Part shown: piece by piece, positions 1-8,893 of the stretch | Numbering within the stretch: the first letter of the stretch is position 1 | Layout: every line of letters starts with the position of its first letter | Source of the DNA: CAXRDE01 sp964229355 | GTDB taxonomy: Bacteria > Cyanobacteriota > Sericytochromatia > UBA7694 | DNA length: 64,000 nucleotides | Reading direction: 5' to 3' | Assembly: GCA_964229355.1 (NCBI GenBank) | Contig: CAXRDE010000021.1 | Location: forward strand, 34,372-98,371 | The notes under the pieces: generated by a model | What the model was told of the DNA's origin: nothing | Databases searched by the model: none | What the model saw: only the letters and a program-made list of their open reading frames with translations | Program-made: the position numbers and the translations under genes

Positions 1-272
1 GCGAGTTCTTGCTTGCGCAGCTTGTTGATGCCGGGTATTTCAAGGGATTTGGCCAGAATTTGCAACTCTTTCAAAGTCTGGCTCATGTAATGATCCAGAT
101 CGGGCTCCTGAGTGGGTGCAGACTGTGGGTTGCGGACATTATTGGGGTTGTTGGTGTGGGGTTTGTTTTGTGGGCGAGAGCGCTTGTGGTTGTTGTGATG
201 CCGCTTTTTAAAGTTTCTGCGCCGAGGATGCTGCTGCTGTTGTTGCGTATTGGAGTTGTTATCTCTAACCAT
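1..272 (-). CDS. rho: Transcription termination factor Rho, N-terminal part (cut by window edge)
   Basis: The reading frame starts at 272 and runs out of the window, so only about 90 residues are visible. Residues 1-55 are a basic low-complexity stretch rich in Gln, Asn, His, Arg and Pro. After it comes a helical segment with the pattern TLKELQILAKSLEIPGINKL, which matches the Rho N-terminal (SAP-like) domain that precedes the RNA-binding fold. Rho proteins of several phyla carry such Arg/Asn-rich extensions, which add RNA affinity. A TGA lies in frame a few codons upstream, so the ATG at 272 is the first possible ATG start. No strong Shine-Dalgarno sequence is visible. The helicase core lies outside the window, so another protein carrying a Rho_N domain is not excluded. 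Confidence 0.7.
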   Translation of the reverse strand, partial: MVRDNNSNTQQQQQHPRRRNFKKRHHNNHKRSRPQNKPHTNNPNNVRNPQSAPTQEPDLDHYMSQTLKELQILAKSLEIPGINKLRKQEL

Positions 273-442
273 TGGTATGTTTATTTTAACCGTTCAGTGA
301 TTTATTATTGAAATTCATGAAATAGTATGACGTGTGTTGTTGTATGCGAGCCGCTGGGGCGATAGATGACAAGAACGTCAATTCAATGTGAGAAGAAATG
401 TGCAGGGGCACTGCCTCAGTGTATTACAGCCTTATGGCTGTG

Positions 443-1141
443 TCAAGCGTTCGAAGAAAGTTCAGGACGCCGTCTGGTGTGGCTTTCCCACATACTCAGC
501 GCCTGTTCTGCCAGGGCCTCAACACTTTGATGGGTGGAGTCTAACAAAATGGCGTCAGGCGCCTGACATAGCGGTGCTACATCTCGCTCAGAGTCTTGTT
601 TGTCTCGTGAGGCAATCATCTCTTCGAGCTCTTGCAGGCTGAGTTGAATACCCTTTTTCTGGTTGTCCTCCCATTGACGCCGTGCGCGCTCTTCAACGCT
701 GGCAGTCAAAAAAAGCTTAAGATCGGCTTGAGGGAATACCACGGTGCCGATGTCACGACCATCCATGATAATGCCTTTGGGATGCTGTAAACGCTGTAAG
801 CGTGAGGTAATCGCTTCACGGACACCGGGCGAAGAAGCCACCTGAGAAATCAGGCGATTGACTTCTGGCACCCGCACTTGTTGGGTGACTTCCTGACCGT
901 TAACCCACAGTTCTTGCTGGGCTTTGCCTTCTTTAACTTCCAGGTCTGCGGTATGGGCCAGACGGGTTAAGGCTTCTTCATCATCGGCGGCAATGTGTTC
1001 TGCCAGAGCCAGCCAGGTGATGGCCCGATAGTAAAGACCGGTATTAACATGCCAAAAGTTGAGGCGGGCTGCGATTAAGTCTGCCAGGGTGCTTTTGCCA
1101 GCACCGGCATGCCCGTCAATGGCGATAACAGAAGGGGACAT
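443..1141 (-). CDS. cmk: Cytidylate kinase
   Basis: Phosphorylates CMP and dCMP with ATP in the cytoplasm, for pyrimidine nucleotide salvage and supply. The P-loop GHAGAGKST sits within the first 20 residues, followed by the NMP-binding region and the family motif DGRDIGTVVFP near residue 130. The length, about 232 residues, is normal. The ATG at 1141 gives the usual short lead-in (MSPSVIAIDG). A TTG three codons upstream (1150) has a weak GAAAG upstream and is an alternative. A TACAAT box about 30 bases upstream on this strand could be its -10. The 170 bases between this gene and rho hold two small hairpins but no T-tract terminator, so read-through into rho is possible. Confidence 0.93.
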   Translation of the reverse strand: MSPSVIAIDGHAGAGKSTLADLIAARLNFWHVNTGLYYRAITWLALAEHIAADDEEALTRLAHTADLEVKEGKAQQELWVNGQEVTQQVRVPEVNRLISQVASSPGVREAITSRLQRLQHPKGIIMDGRDIGTVVFPQADLKLFLTASVEERARRQWEDNQKKGIQLSLQELEEMIASRDKQDSERDVAPLCQAPDAILLDSTHQSVEALAEQALSMWESHTRRRPELSSNA

Positions 1142-1237
1142 AGGTTTCAAGGTTCTTTCAGATACTAAGATATACTCTAATTGTAGCAGCGTGTGCTTTC
1201 AATCGGTAAGCCTTTTTCGGGAATGCCAGTGGGGAGT

Positions 1238-1435
1238 CTACGGGTGCAAACCGAACATATGATCCAGTTCGCGCTGATAATTTTGCATCTTTTTAAGGCG
1301 TTCATGGGCATGGTTCGCCAGGGATGGCTTCAGGCTTTGTATTTCAGATTGCAGCTCTGTGACCAGGGCTTCAAGGGTTTGAATACGTTTTTCCATGTGT
1401 TGGATCTGCGTGCTATGAGATACTTCTGAAATCAT
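1238..1435 (-). CDS. Small coiled-coil protein (SlyX-like size and shape)
   Basis: A 65-residue protein whose residues 12-45 form heptad-like helices (EKRIQTLEALVTELQSEIQSL), consistent with a short coiled coil. A good ribosome-binding site (GGAAGGGG) lies about 6 bases before the ATG, which is the main evidence that the gene is real. SlyX-type proteins have the same size and an N-terminal coiled coil, but the usual SlyX C-terminal PPPHY motif is absent, so I do not name it. It lies upstream of cmk on the same strand with about 100 bases between. No function can be assigned. Confidence 0.6.
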   Translation of the reverse strand: MISEVSHSTQIQHMEKRIQTLEALVTELQSEIQSLKPSLANHAHERLKKMQNYQRELDHMFGLHP

Positions 1436-1508
1436 ATAAGCCCCTTCCCGTTACCATGCTAGTTCTTTATCAAGACGTGAGGTCTCGCATTTTGTTCCCA
1501 GCTCTTGT

Positions 1509-1514
1509 TACAAT
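1509..1514 (+). promoter_or_regulatory. -10 box (TACAAT), leaderless start candidate
   Basis: Six bases separate this box from the ATG of the two-TM gene at 1521, and no ribosome-binding site is present. Confidence 0.5.
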
Positions 1515-1520
1515 TAAAGC

Positions 1521-1886
1521 ATGAAAAACCCAGATTCTGATCACGAATTACCGTATCTGGAATTAAACGAAGACATTCCTGCAGAATGGATCATTCAGGA
1601 GCGCCAGGAAGCACCGCTTTCTGTCTCTGAGGCAAGAACTTCGGCGTCAACCCGTGTGTTTCCTGAGCCAGAAACGCAAGCATCGCAGAGAACTTCGTCT
1701 GCTTTTTTGCTTACCCCCTCAGGAAAAGCAGTGCTTTATACCGGTTTAGGTTTTGTGCTCGTGTTGGTTTTTTTTCGTGTTCCCCCTGCGGTAGTGCTGT
1801 GGGGGCTGCTTTCAGTCCTTCGGGTTTTGTTTCTGCCCCTGGCAGTGCTGGCCTTTTGCTGGTTTGTATGGCAATCCCGTCGCTAG
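1521..1886 (+). CDS. Hypothetical membrane protein with two C-terminal TM helices
   Basis: A 121-residue protein with a hydrophilic, acidic N-terminal half (residues 1-65) and two hydrophobic segments, about 70-90 and 92-116, ending in a short basic tail (WQSRR). The topology is probably a hairpin with the N-terminus in the cytoplasm. There is no ribosome-binding site, but a TACAAT box ends 6 bases before the ATG, which suggests a leaderless message. The 3' end overlaps the likely start of the radical SAM gene by 19 bases, so the two are probably co-transcribed. I do not recognise the family. Confidence 0.55.
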   Translation: MKNPDSDHELPYLELNEDIPAEWIIQERQEAPLSVSEARTSASTRVFPEPETQASQRTSSAFLLTPSGKAVLYTGLGFVLVLVFFRVPPAVVLWGLLSVLRVLFLPLAVLAFCWFVWQSRR

Positions 1887-2911
1887 CGCCAGATTTACTT
1901 TGTCATCAGCGCAGTGCGCAATTGTATTGCCCCTCATTGTCTCCTGGGTGTTTAACATCTCTTTCGACGTCTCGCTTATGGTCCTATCACGAGGCGGGAC
2001 GACAGGCCTTTAGGGCCGGGGTATCTCTGTTTGATCTTGAACCCATGTCCGCGATGCCGCAAAACGACACTTCTGTGAGTTGGCTTGACCTTAAGAGAGC
2101 CCTGGCCCACCGTCATTTGCAACGGTGTGATTTCTGTGTGCACGACTGTGGCGTGAATCGTACCGAAGGGGAACAAGGATATTGCCAACTGGGGGCTGAC
2201 TCCCCTTACTCAGGGGCTTATGTGCACTGGGGCGAAGAGGCTCCTATTCGTCCGACGTATGCCGTGTTTTTGGGGGGCTGTACGATGCATTGCGTCTATT
2301 GCCATAACTGGCGAGATACTTTTAAAACCCAAAACCAGGCCACGTTTCAGCCTGAGATGTGGCTGCGAATGCTACGGCAGGCCGAGAGGAGCTATCGCAC
2401 GCTGAGTTTTATTGGTGGGACCTCTGAACCTCACTTACACACCCTTCTGGACTGTCTGGTGGAGCTGGCACAAGCGCCTGAACTGGCGGCCCCTGTGGTG
2501 TTAAACCATAACGCAACCCTGTCCTCGGTGGGTTTACTGCTGATGGAGGGCGTGATTGATATCTACCTGCCAGACTACAAGCATGGCAATAACCGCTGTG
2601 CCTGGCAGTTGACAAAGATCGCGGATTACCAGCAGGTGGTTCAGACTAACCTGGCAGCGTATCGGGAGCAAGGTGTGGGTCTGTTGGTGCGTCATCTACC
2701 CATTCCGGGACATTTAACCTGTTGTACCTATCCGGTGTTGGCCTGGTTGTCTGAGCACTGTCCCGAAGTGACCGTGAATGTCATGCTGAATTATCAGCCC
2801 ATGTACAAGGCAGAAGGTTTGCCGGGGATCAATCGCATCTTAAGCCCTGAAGAAGAAGCCCAGGTTCAGGCGTGGATCGCCCATTTCAATTTACGCACTC
2901 TGCCTTTTTAA
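1868..2911 (+). CDS. PflX-like radical SAM protein
   Basis: A member of the radical SAM family related to pyruvate-formate-lyase activases (COG1313, PflX type). The cluster motif GCTMHCVYC gives the CxxxCxxC that binds the [4Fe-4S] cluster and S-adenosylmethionine. Upstream of it is the second family signature CDFCVHDCGVNR followed by EGEQGYC, typical of PflX and the related AmmeMemoRadiSam proteins. The family homology (SYHEAG) begins before the internal ATG at 2045, so the ATG at 1868 is the better start; its N-terminal 30 residues are weakly conserved and the exact start is uncertain. No glycyl-radical enzyme partner lies nearby, so the substrate is unknown. Confidence 0.82.
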   Translation: MAIPSLAPDLLCHQRSAQLYCPSLSPGCLTSLSTSRLWSYHEAGRQAFRAGVSLFDLEPMSAMPQNDTSVSWLDLKRALAHRHLQRCDFCVHDCGVNRTEGEQGYCQLGADSPYSGAYVHWGEEAPIRPTYAVFLGGCTMHCVYCHNWRDTFKTQNQATFQPEMWLRMLRQAERSYRTLSFIGGTSEPHLHTLLDCLVELAQAPELAAPVVLNHNATLSSVGLLLMEGVIDIYLPDYKHGNNRCAWQLTKIADYQQVVQTNLAAYREQGVGLLVRHLPIPGHLTCCTYPVLAWLSEHCPEVTVNVMLNYQPMYKAEGLPGINRILSPEEEAQVQAWIAHFNLRTLPF

Positions 2912-2928
2912 AATTCCAGTGATACCGG

Positions 2929-2937
2929 TGATATACT
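2929..2937 (+). promoter_or_regulatory. Extended -10 promoter of the AI-2E gene
   Basis: TGATATACT, an extended -10 element; transcription would begin at about 2944, 26 bases before the ATG, leaving room for the GAGAAA site. Confidence 0.55.
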
Positions 2938-2969
2938 GAGTTTAAAAGTTCTTTAAGTGAGAAACGCTA

Positions 2970-4085
2970 ATGACTCCCAAATTTAAACGCTGGTTACTTG
3001 TGGGTTTTGGGCTTGTGGTACTCATTTTATTATTCCTGGTCCATGAGGTTTTGTTCCCTTTTGTACTCAGCGGTGTTTTTGTTTACCTGTTGGCACCTGC
3101 TGTGGACTATTTGTCCTCAAAGTCTATTGGGCGTTTTACCCTGTCGCGGGGCCTGGCTGTGGTGCTGGTCTTTGTGGGTTTTATTCTGGGCATTGGTTTA
3201 TTGGTGCTGATTGTCTTGCCGCCGGTGTACCAGGAGGTTTTAAAAATTGCTCACGACATCCCCGGGCAAATTGAACGGTTTCGCCTGGTGACCCTTCCTA
3301 ATTTAACGGAGCGTTTGGAGGCCCTGAGCAACCGTTACAACCTGGATATTAATGTAGAAGCTTTTATTGAGCAAACCCTTGAACAGCTTTACAATACCGC
3401 TCGTCTGCAGGTAGAGGCTTTGCCTGAAAATATGCGCAAGCTGGTGGAAGTTCTCTTTTCCACCTTAAGCTCCTTTTTGGTTATTTTTATTGTGACCATT
3501 TTTGTGCTGATCGACTTGCCGCGCATTAAAGCGGGTATTTTACAGATGATTCCGCTGCACTATCGGCCCAGTGTCATCTCACTGATGAAAGCCATTGACC
3601 GAGATCTAAGTGGAACCATACGGGGCCAGCTGCTGATTTGTGTGATCAATGGAACCTTTACGACCCTTGGGTTATTGTTACTCAATGTGAAATTTGCCAT
3701 AACCATTGGTTTTATTGCGGGCGTGTTTAGTTTAATCCCGGTTTTCGGTGCTGTGATCAGTACCATTCCTGCAGTCTTAATTGCGTTGACCCAGTCGGTA
3801 TGGACAGCCCTGGCGGTGGTGGGAGTGATCATTATCATTCACCTGATTGAAGCCAATATGCTCAACCCCAAGATTTTGGGGCATACGGTGGAGTTACACC
3901 CGGCGATTATTATCTTTGCCATTATTGTGGGCGAGCACTTTTTTGGTGCGGTGGGCTTGCTGTTTGGGGTGCCTGTGGCAGCCATTGTGCGTTCGGTATT
4001 GCGTTTTATGTACATGGAGTACTTTTTAGAGGCTCCTGAAGTGCCCTTGATTCAAGAAGACACCACGGAAGAGGTGCACCCATGA
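2970..4085 (+). CDS. AI-2E family transporter (permease)
   Basis: A polytopic inner-membrane protein of 371 residues with the AI-2E/PerM architecture: two to three TM helices at the N-terminus, a soluble loop at about residues 85-155 rich in charged helix (IPGQIERFRLVTLPNLTERL), then a C-terminal bundle of TM helices with a hydrophobic Gly-rich core and the typical ending of the family (HPAIIIFAIIVG, GVPVAAIVRSVLRF). Members export diverse small molecules or act as ion antiporters; the substrate cannot be read from sequence. A GAGAAA site precedes the ATG, and an extended -10 promoter lies about 33 bases upstream. The stop codon overlaps the next gene's ATG (ATGA), implying translational coupling. 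Confidence 0.85.
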   Translation: MTPKFKRWLLVGFGLVVLILLFLVHEVLFPFVLSGVFVYLLAPAVDYLSSKSIGRFTLSRGLAVVLVFVGFILGIGLLVLIVLPPVYQEVLKIAHDIPGQIERFRLVTLPNLTERLEALSNRYNLDINVEAFIEQTLEQLYNTARLQVEALPENMRKLVEVLFSTLSSFLVIFIVTIFVLIDLPRIKAGILQMIPLHYRPSVISLMKAIDRDLSGTIRGQLLICVINGTFTTLGLLLLNVKFAITIGFIAGVFSLIPVFGAVISTIPAVLIALTQSVWTALAVVGVIIIIHLIEANMLNPKILGHTVELHPAIIIFAIIVGEHFFGAVGLLFGVPVAAIVRSVLRFMYMEYFLEAPEVPLIQEDTTEEVHP

Positions 4086-5593
4086 GCGGCGGCAAATACT
4101 TTAAAATGTCTGATGACGAAAATCGGGATCGCGAACCGCGACAAAGTCAGGCAGAACTGCGGCAACTGAAAGAGCAGTTTATGCAGCGGGCGCGCTCTTT
4201 TATGGATGACACCGCTTTAGGTGACGGTAAAAAGGCTTTACAAAAGCTCATGGGCCGGGTTACCGGAGAAACCGGTGACGAAACAGATGAAACCGAAGAT
4301 TTTGCGTCTGAGGTTTACGAGGAGGGAGCGGAGCAGGGCCCTGAAATCGAATACATCGACGATGATGACGATGAATATTACGATGACGATCTGCCCCCTA
4401 AACAAGAGCTCGACTGGTCTCGGCCGGAATATATTCGGGCTGGCTATGCCAAACCCGGTACCACATACGAAACCCAACGCACCTTAGAAGATGCCCAGGA
4501 AGAGAGTATGGACCTCAAATTCGGTAACTTATCGGGCTTGCTCTCCCGGTTTGGTTCTGAAGACGCTGTCCCCGAATCTGAAGTTGAAACCCATCAGAAA
4601 CAAGAAATGGACAAAGCGCTGTTCCGTGGGCAAATGACCAAAATCTATGCGGCTTTACGGGAGCAAAGTGGTATGGGTGATGACACCTTATGGCTTCATC
4701 CTGAGGTGTTAACGCTGTTTCGCGTGGCAAATACAGAGTTGAAAGTGCTGCAATTTGTCATGGCCGCCTTATTCGCGGGTACCGAAGACAATTACCTATT
4801 GGCTGCCGACAAAGCCTGGATCTATACCCTGATGCAGCGTGCGGGTTATTTGATGAAAGAAGATGCCATTGAACGTCAGGTGGAGCAGTGTTTTGTGTTT
4901 CCTGAACGGGTCCATCGCCTCTATGCCCATTTGCTTGAAGAACCCATGGTGTTGTCGGCAGAGCATCTTGAAACCTATGCCCAAAATCTGGCCAAATTGT
5001 ACATTCACGAAATGGCTGCGCGCTACGGAGCAGATCCTCGCACGGTTATTCGTACCCTTGCACAACGGTGGCAGGAAGATGCCGCAGCCTTTCAAACCGC
5101 ACAGCAAGCAGTGGCACCCGCGCAACAGCAGTATGAGCGCTTTCAAAGCAAAAAGATGACCTCAGCGTCTCTCTTTGAAAAACTGCGACGGGCCGAGGCT
5201 GAAGCCGAAAGCCGCTACCACCAACTACAACGTCTTGCCATCGATATTGAAGACCTCAAGGCGGTGACTCGCTTTTTAGAAGAAGCTGAAGCTTTGTCCA
5301 AACTAGAGCAGTTTCCCACGGCCGCCTTTCTGCCCGCAGATTATCGGGTGCAGACCCTGGGGCTCTCGGAATTGCGGGCCGCCTTTGTACATCTCCAACT
5401 CAAAAATGCACCGGCCTTACCTGAACATGAGTCCGCGCTGCCTTTGGCTGAACCCGTCACCCTGAGTCCTGTGGAGCAAAAGCACGCCATCGCCCGGTCC
5501 AAAGCCGGGGAGTTTAAGTCTTTAAAGAAAGTCTTTGCTTATAAGCAGGCGTGCATCGCGCGCTATTTCGCTAGTGCATCGGTGGGTCTTTAA
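4082..5593 (+). CDS. Acidic hypothetical protein with coiled coil
   Basis: A 503-residue soluble protein without signal peptide. Residues 5-80 are charged helix. Residues 78-103 form a very acidic run (DDDDDEYYDDD). The middle (160-340) looks globular and helical, and residues 355-420 have coiled-coil character (KLRRAEAEAESRYHQLQRL). It is translationally coupled to the AI-2E permease by an ATGA overlap, so the two products may work together, for example as a cytoplasmic partner of the transporter; this is inference from position only. Its stop overlaps the stop of the convergent propeller gene. No family recognised. Confidence 0.65.
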   Translation: MSGGKYFKMSDDENRDREPRQSQAELRQLKEQFMQRARSFMDDTALGDGKKALQKLMGRVTGETGDETDETEDFASEVYEEGAEQGPEIEYIDDDDDEYYDDDLPPKQELDWSRPEYIRAGYAKPGTTYETQRTLEDAQEESMDLKFGNLSGLLSRFGSEDAVPESEVETHQKQEMDKALFRGQMTKIYAALREQSGMGDDTLWLHPEVLTLFRVANTELKVLQFVMAALFAGTEDNYLLAADKAWIYTLMQRAGYLMKEDAIERQVEQCFVFPERVHRLYAHLLEEPMVLSAEHLETYAQNLAKLYIHEMAARYGADPRTVIRTLAQRWQEDAAAFQTAQQAVAPAQQQYERFQSKKMTSASLFEKLRRAEAEAESRYHQLQRLAIDIEDLKAVTRFLEEAEALSKLEQFPTAAFLPADYRVQTLGLSELRAAFVHLQLKNAPALPEHESALPLAEPVTLSPVEQKHAIARSKAGEFKSLKKVFAYKQACIARYFASASVGL

Positions 5594-7653
5594 GGGGAAT
5601 CCATCGGGTAAAAAACACTTTCTAAGGCTGAGCCCGTATCGTTAATGCTGATGAGTGCCTCAGCCAGTGCCTTGCCGGTGTTTCCATCCCATATCCGTAA
5701 CGGCACATCGTGATCGCCCAGGGCCACATAGGTTGCATTTTCCGAGAGGGCCACCACACGATCTGACAGGTCTTCAGTCCAATGCTCCAGAGATATGGGG
5801 GGGTGCGATGATTTGGGCTGAGCGCCTTGCACTTGCCAGGCTTGTAGCGTGCCTGTGTTATCTAATGTCCAAAAAGCTGAGGCTTCTTTTGAAACCTGGA
5901 GGGCATTAAATAGGGCTGTCTGCGAAATACGCCCACAGGGCTTGAGGTCTGCCGGTGAGCCCTGCCATACTTCGAGTTGGTTTTCACAACAGGCCACCAG
6001 AAGTTGTGATTCGGCTTCCCATTGCATCTGATCAATCCATTCCAGCTCACAAGGAAACGCTTGCCAGGTTTGCTGTTCGGCATCAAAGATTTTGAGGCAA
6101 CTGTCGCGGCCGGGGGCTTCAAAGAGAAAATAACGTGAAGATAGGGCGGCGCGTAAAATCGCTTGTTCAGGGAGCCTGGCGCTCAATATACGCCAGTTTT
6201 GCCCCTGGAGGTCATAGGCTTGAAGGCTTTGTTTGCCTTTGTGATCAAATTGTGCAATCCAGCCGCGTGCAGATGCGACCCATTGGCTGAGAGCGCCGTT
6301 GTCGAGAGCCTTATGCCAGGGGGCTGCGGGCGGGTTGAGGGGCAAGGCTGAAGCCAGAGCCCCGTCGGGGGTGACAGCGGTTTGTGCATAAAGACTTACA
6401 TGAGCGCCCTGCAAGGCACTGAATACCCGTGCGGTAGGGTTTAAGGTGGGTACAATGCTTTCAATAGCCTGGGAAACAGTGATGAACCCCTGTGGTCCTT
6501 CAATATGGTCGGGGTGAAGGCGGAGAAGATAGAGGCTTCCCTTTTGTCCACCGCCTACGGCCAGGGTGTGTTGATCCAGAAAACAGAGGCTTTCTACCCA
6601 ACCGCCTTCGCCTTTGAGACTTGGGGCCAACTTGAAAGTGTCTCCGCTGGCGCTGGGCCAGAGTCCACTGGCATTTTGACGGTGTTGATCTGCCACCCAA
6701 AACTCGGGTAATTCAGCCTCTGCTAAAGCTTGCTGAGCGGCTGCCAGTGACCAAAAAATGGGCCATGAGGCAAAGCGCTCTGTGTAACTCATCGCCTGGT
6801 GATGGGTAATCTTGCCCTGCTGAGAAAAGTCGGTGACAAACACACTGTCGCCAGAAGCCCATAAGAGGCGCGAGGACTGTACTGAAAAGGCCAGCGGTCG
6901 CCCGTAGTACGTTTGGGGTGTGTTTTCGGGTTGGTGTAAATCATGCACCTGTCTATCGTGCACCAGATAGCGGCCCTTGGGACTTAAAAAAAAGGCGGCC
7001 TCTTGTGTTTGGGGTAACGCTTGTAGAGCCTGGGGGGTGTTGAGCGCGGTCCATGAGGTATCGTGCTGAAGAGGGAGAGGGGCCCGAAAGACCTGCCATT
7101 GTTGGGGGTAGCGCAAGGCCAGGTACAGTTTTGAGTCGGACTCAACTCCGTGAGCTTGTACTGTGGTTGTCAGTGAAAAAGGCAGGGCCTCCTGGGGCTG
7201 CCAGGACGTTTCAAGGTCAGTGGTTACATCGCGATAAAACAAACCTGCTGTGGTGAGGACGATCAGTTGATGATCGTGCGGAATCATGGCTAGTGCCTGG
7301 CTGTGATCCGGTAAGGGTAGCGGACAGGGGTGAAAGGTGGGGGCTTTTGAGGGGGGTTGTGTTAGCAGGTAATAGCCCACCTGGCCCTGGGCATCCATGC
7401 ACCACAGTCGATAAGGCGTACATTGGCACCAGTGCGCACTGTGCAGGGCATCAAGATCCGCATCAAGGGTAAAGCTCTGGATTTCGGCGGGGGTGCCCTG
7501 GCCCTGCAAAGCGGACACGTCCCAGACGTTTAAAATCTCTTGCTCGTCGCTACTGACCAGGAGATGAGGACTTAAGGGTGTGGGGGGAATGAGCAGGCGT
7601 AGGGGGGCGCTGTGCCCTTGTGCTGGGTGGAAATTGGGGTGCTTTTGTGTCAT
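5590..7653 (-). CDS. WD-repeat-like beta-propeller protein
   Basis: About 687 residues with repeated short beta-strand blocks of the WD/propeller type. The clearest are near the N-terminus (EILNVWDVSALQG) and at the C-terminus (VALGDHDVPLRIWDGNTGKAL), where the first and last blades would meet. There is no signal peptide from the start chosen here, so the protein should be cytoplasmic. The ATG at 7653 is preferred over an in-frame start about 85 bases further up because a TACAAT box lies between them. The ribosome-binding site is weak. It is divergent from ddl and convergent with the acidic gene. Probably a scaffold; no partner can be named. Confidence 0.65.
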   Translation of the reverse strand: MTQKHPNFHPAQGHSAPLRLLIPPTPLSPHLLVSSDEQEILNVWDVSALQGQGTPAEIQSFTLDADLDALHSAHWCQCTPYRLWCMDAQGQVGYYLLTQPPSKAPTFHPCPLPLPDHSQALAMIPHDHQLIVLTTAGLFYRDVTTDLETSWQPQEALPFSLTTTVQAHGVESDSKLYLALRYPQQWQVFRAPLPLQHDTSWTALNTPQALQALPQTQEAAFFLSPKGRYLVHDRQVHDLHQPENTPQTYYGRPLAFSVQSSRLLWASGDSVFVTDFSQQGKITHHQAMSYTERFASWPIFWSLAAAQQALAEAELPEFWVADQHRQNASGLWPSASGDTFKLAPSLKGEGGWVESLCFLDQHTLAVGGGQKGSLYLLRLHPDHIEGPQGFITVSQAIESIVPTLNPTARVFSALQGAHVSLYAQTAVTPDGALASALPLNPPAAPWHKALDNGALSQWVASARGWIAQFDHKGKQSLQAYDLQGQNWRILSARLPEQAILRAALSSRYFLFEAPGRDSCLKIFDAEQQTWQAFPCELEWIDQMQWEAESQLLVACCENQLEVWQGSPADLKPCGRISQTALFNALQVSKEASAFWTLDNTGTLQAWQVQGAQPKSSHPPISLEHWTEDLSDRVVALSENATYVALGDHDVPLRIWDGNTGKALAEALISINDTGSALESVFYPMDSP

Positions 7654-7765
7654 TGCAGATAACTTTCTTTCAAAAATGCCAGTTGAATTGTAGCGAAAAT
7701 ACCAGACATCAGAAAAGAGTGCACGTAAAATACCCAATGTTTTTACATGAAACTGGAGAAAATCG

Positions 7766-8893
7766 ATGTCCTCACCTCACCCTCTGACCCCTGCTGCTCG
7801 CGCTGGCGAAAAAATCCGTTTGGGAATTCTTTTTGGCGGACGCTCTGCCGAGCATGAAGTCTCGTTGCAGTCGGCACGCAATGTGCTCGAAGCCTTAGAC
7901 AAAGATCGCTACGATGTGACCCTCATTGGCATTGACCGCGATGGCCGTTGGTACCACGACCAACAAGCCCAGTGGTTATTGGGGCAGCACAATGATGAGC
8001 TCAAGAAACTGAATTCAGCAACCCCTTTGCTTTTACAGCCCGGCTCCACGGCGTCTCAGTTGGTGACTGCAGACCATCCACTGCCGGCTTTAGATGTGGT
8101 GTTTCCTGTGTTGCATGGTACCTATGGCGAAGATGGGGCAGTCCAGGGCTTGTTACGCATGGCGGGGATTCCTTTTGTGGGCAGCGGTATTTTAGGCTCC
8201 GCTGCGGGCATGGATAAAGATCTTATGAAGCGCTTACTGGTGCAGGCAGATATTCCCACTGCGCCCTGGGTCAGCTGTCGCAGTTGGGAGCAGGCACAAT
8301 TTACTGCAGACTATGTGGCCTCTCAACTCGGAGATTATCCCTGGTTTGTCAAGCCTGCCAATCTGGGTTCTTCGGTGGGGATTCATAAAATTAAAGGCCC
8401 CGAAGATTTTGCGGCAGCCGTACAAGACGCCTTTCGCTATGATCATAAAATTCTCGTGGAAAAGGGACTGGATTGCCGTGAGATCGAGTGTGCGGTATTG
8501 GGGAACGAGGCCCCTCAGGTGTCTGTGCCTGGAGAAATTAAAGTGCAGGCGGAATTCTACTCGTATGAAGCCAAATACATTGATGCTGAAGGGGCGACCT
8601 TACATATTCCAGCCTCACTTCATCCTGAACTGATTGAAAAGATTCAAGCCATGGCCTTGAAAACCTTTCAGGTGCTCGAAGCGGAAGGTCTGGCTCGCGT
8701 GGACTGTTTTTTGACCCCTGACGGTGAGGTGTTTATGAACGAAATCAATACCTTGCCCGGTTTCACCCGCATTTCCATGTATCCCAAACTCTGGGAAGCC
8801 AGCGGTATCGGCTACCGTGAATTGTTAGACCGTCTGATCGATTTGGCGTTGCAACGGGCCCAGCGGGAGCGGGAGCTGAAAACCAGTTTTTAG
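7766..8893 (+). CDS. ddl: D-alanine--D-alanine ligase
   Basis: An ATP-grasp enzyme that joins two D-alanines for peptidoglycan precursor synthesis in the cytoplasm. The hallmarks are present: GGRSAEHEVSLQSA at the N-terminus, FPVLHGTYGEDGAVQG near residue 112, the ATP-grasp core (PWFVKPANLGSSVGI), and the metal-binding end EINTLPGFT. The length (375) fits the DdlA-type family. A clear GGAGA site lies 6-7 bases before the ATG. The stop overlaps by 4 bases with the stop of the convergent thioesterase gene. The N-terminal dozen residues (Ser/Pro-rich) precede the fold and are not conserved. Confidence 0.95.
   Translation: MSSPHPLTPAARAGEKIRLGILFGGRSAEHEVSLQSARNVLEALDKDRYDVTLIGIDRDGRWYHDQQAQWLLGQHNDELKKLNSATPLLLQPGSTASQLVTADHPLPALDVVFPVLHGTYGEDGAVQGLLRMAGIPFVGSGILGSAAGMDKDLMKRLLVQADIPTAPWVSCRSWEQAQFTADYVASQLGDYPWFVKPANLGSSVGIHKIKGPEDFAAAVQDAFRYDHKILVEKGLDCREIECAVLGNEAPQVSVPGEIKVQAEFYSYEAKYIDAEGATLHIPASLHPELIEKIQAMALKTFQVLEAEGLARVDCFLTPDGEVFMNEINTLPGFTRISMYPKLWEASGIGYRELLDRLIDLALQRAQRERELKTSF

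Noticed and set aside
9..311. Plus-strand frame of 100 codons at the window start
   Set aside because: The minus strand encodes the Rho N-terminal domain here; the plus frame is its Val/Leu-rich shadow.
273..442. Terminator between cmk and rho
   Set aside because: Only two short stems (6 and 5 base pairs) without a T-run; not enough for an intrinsic terminator.
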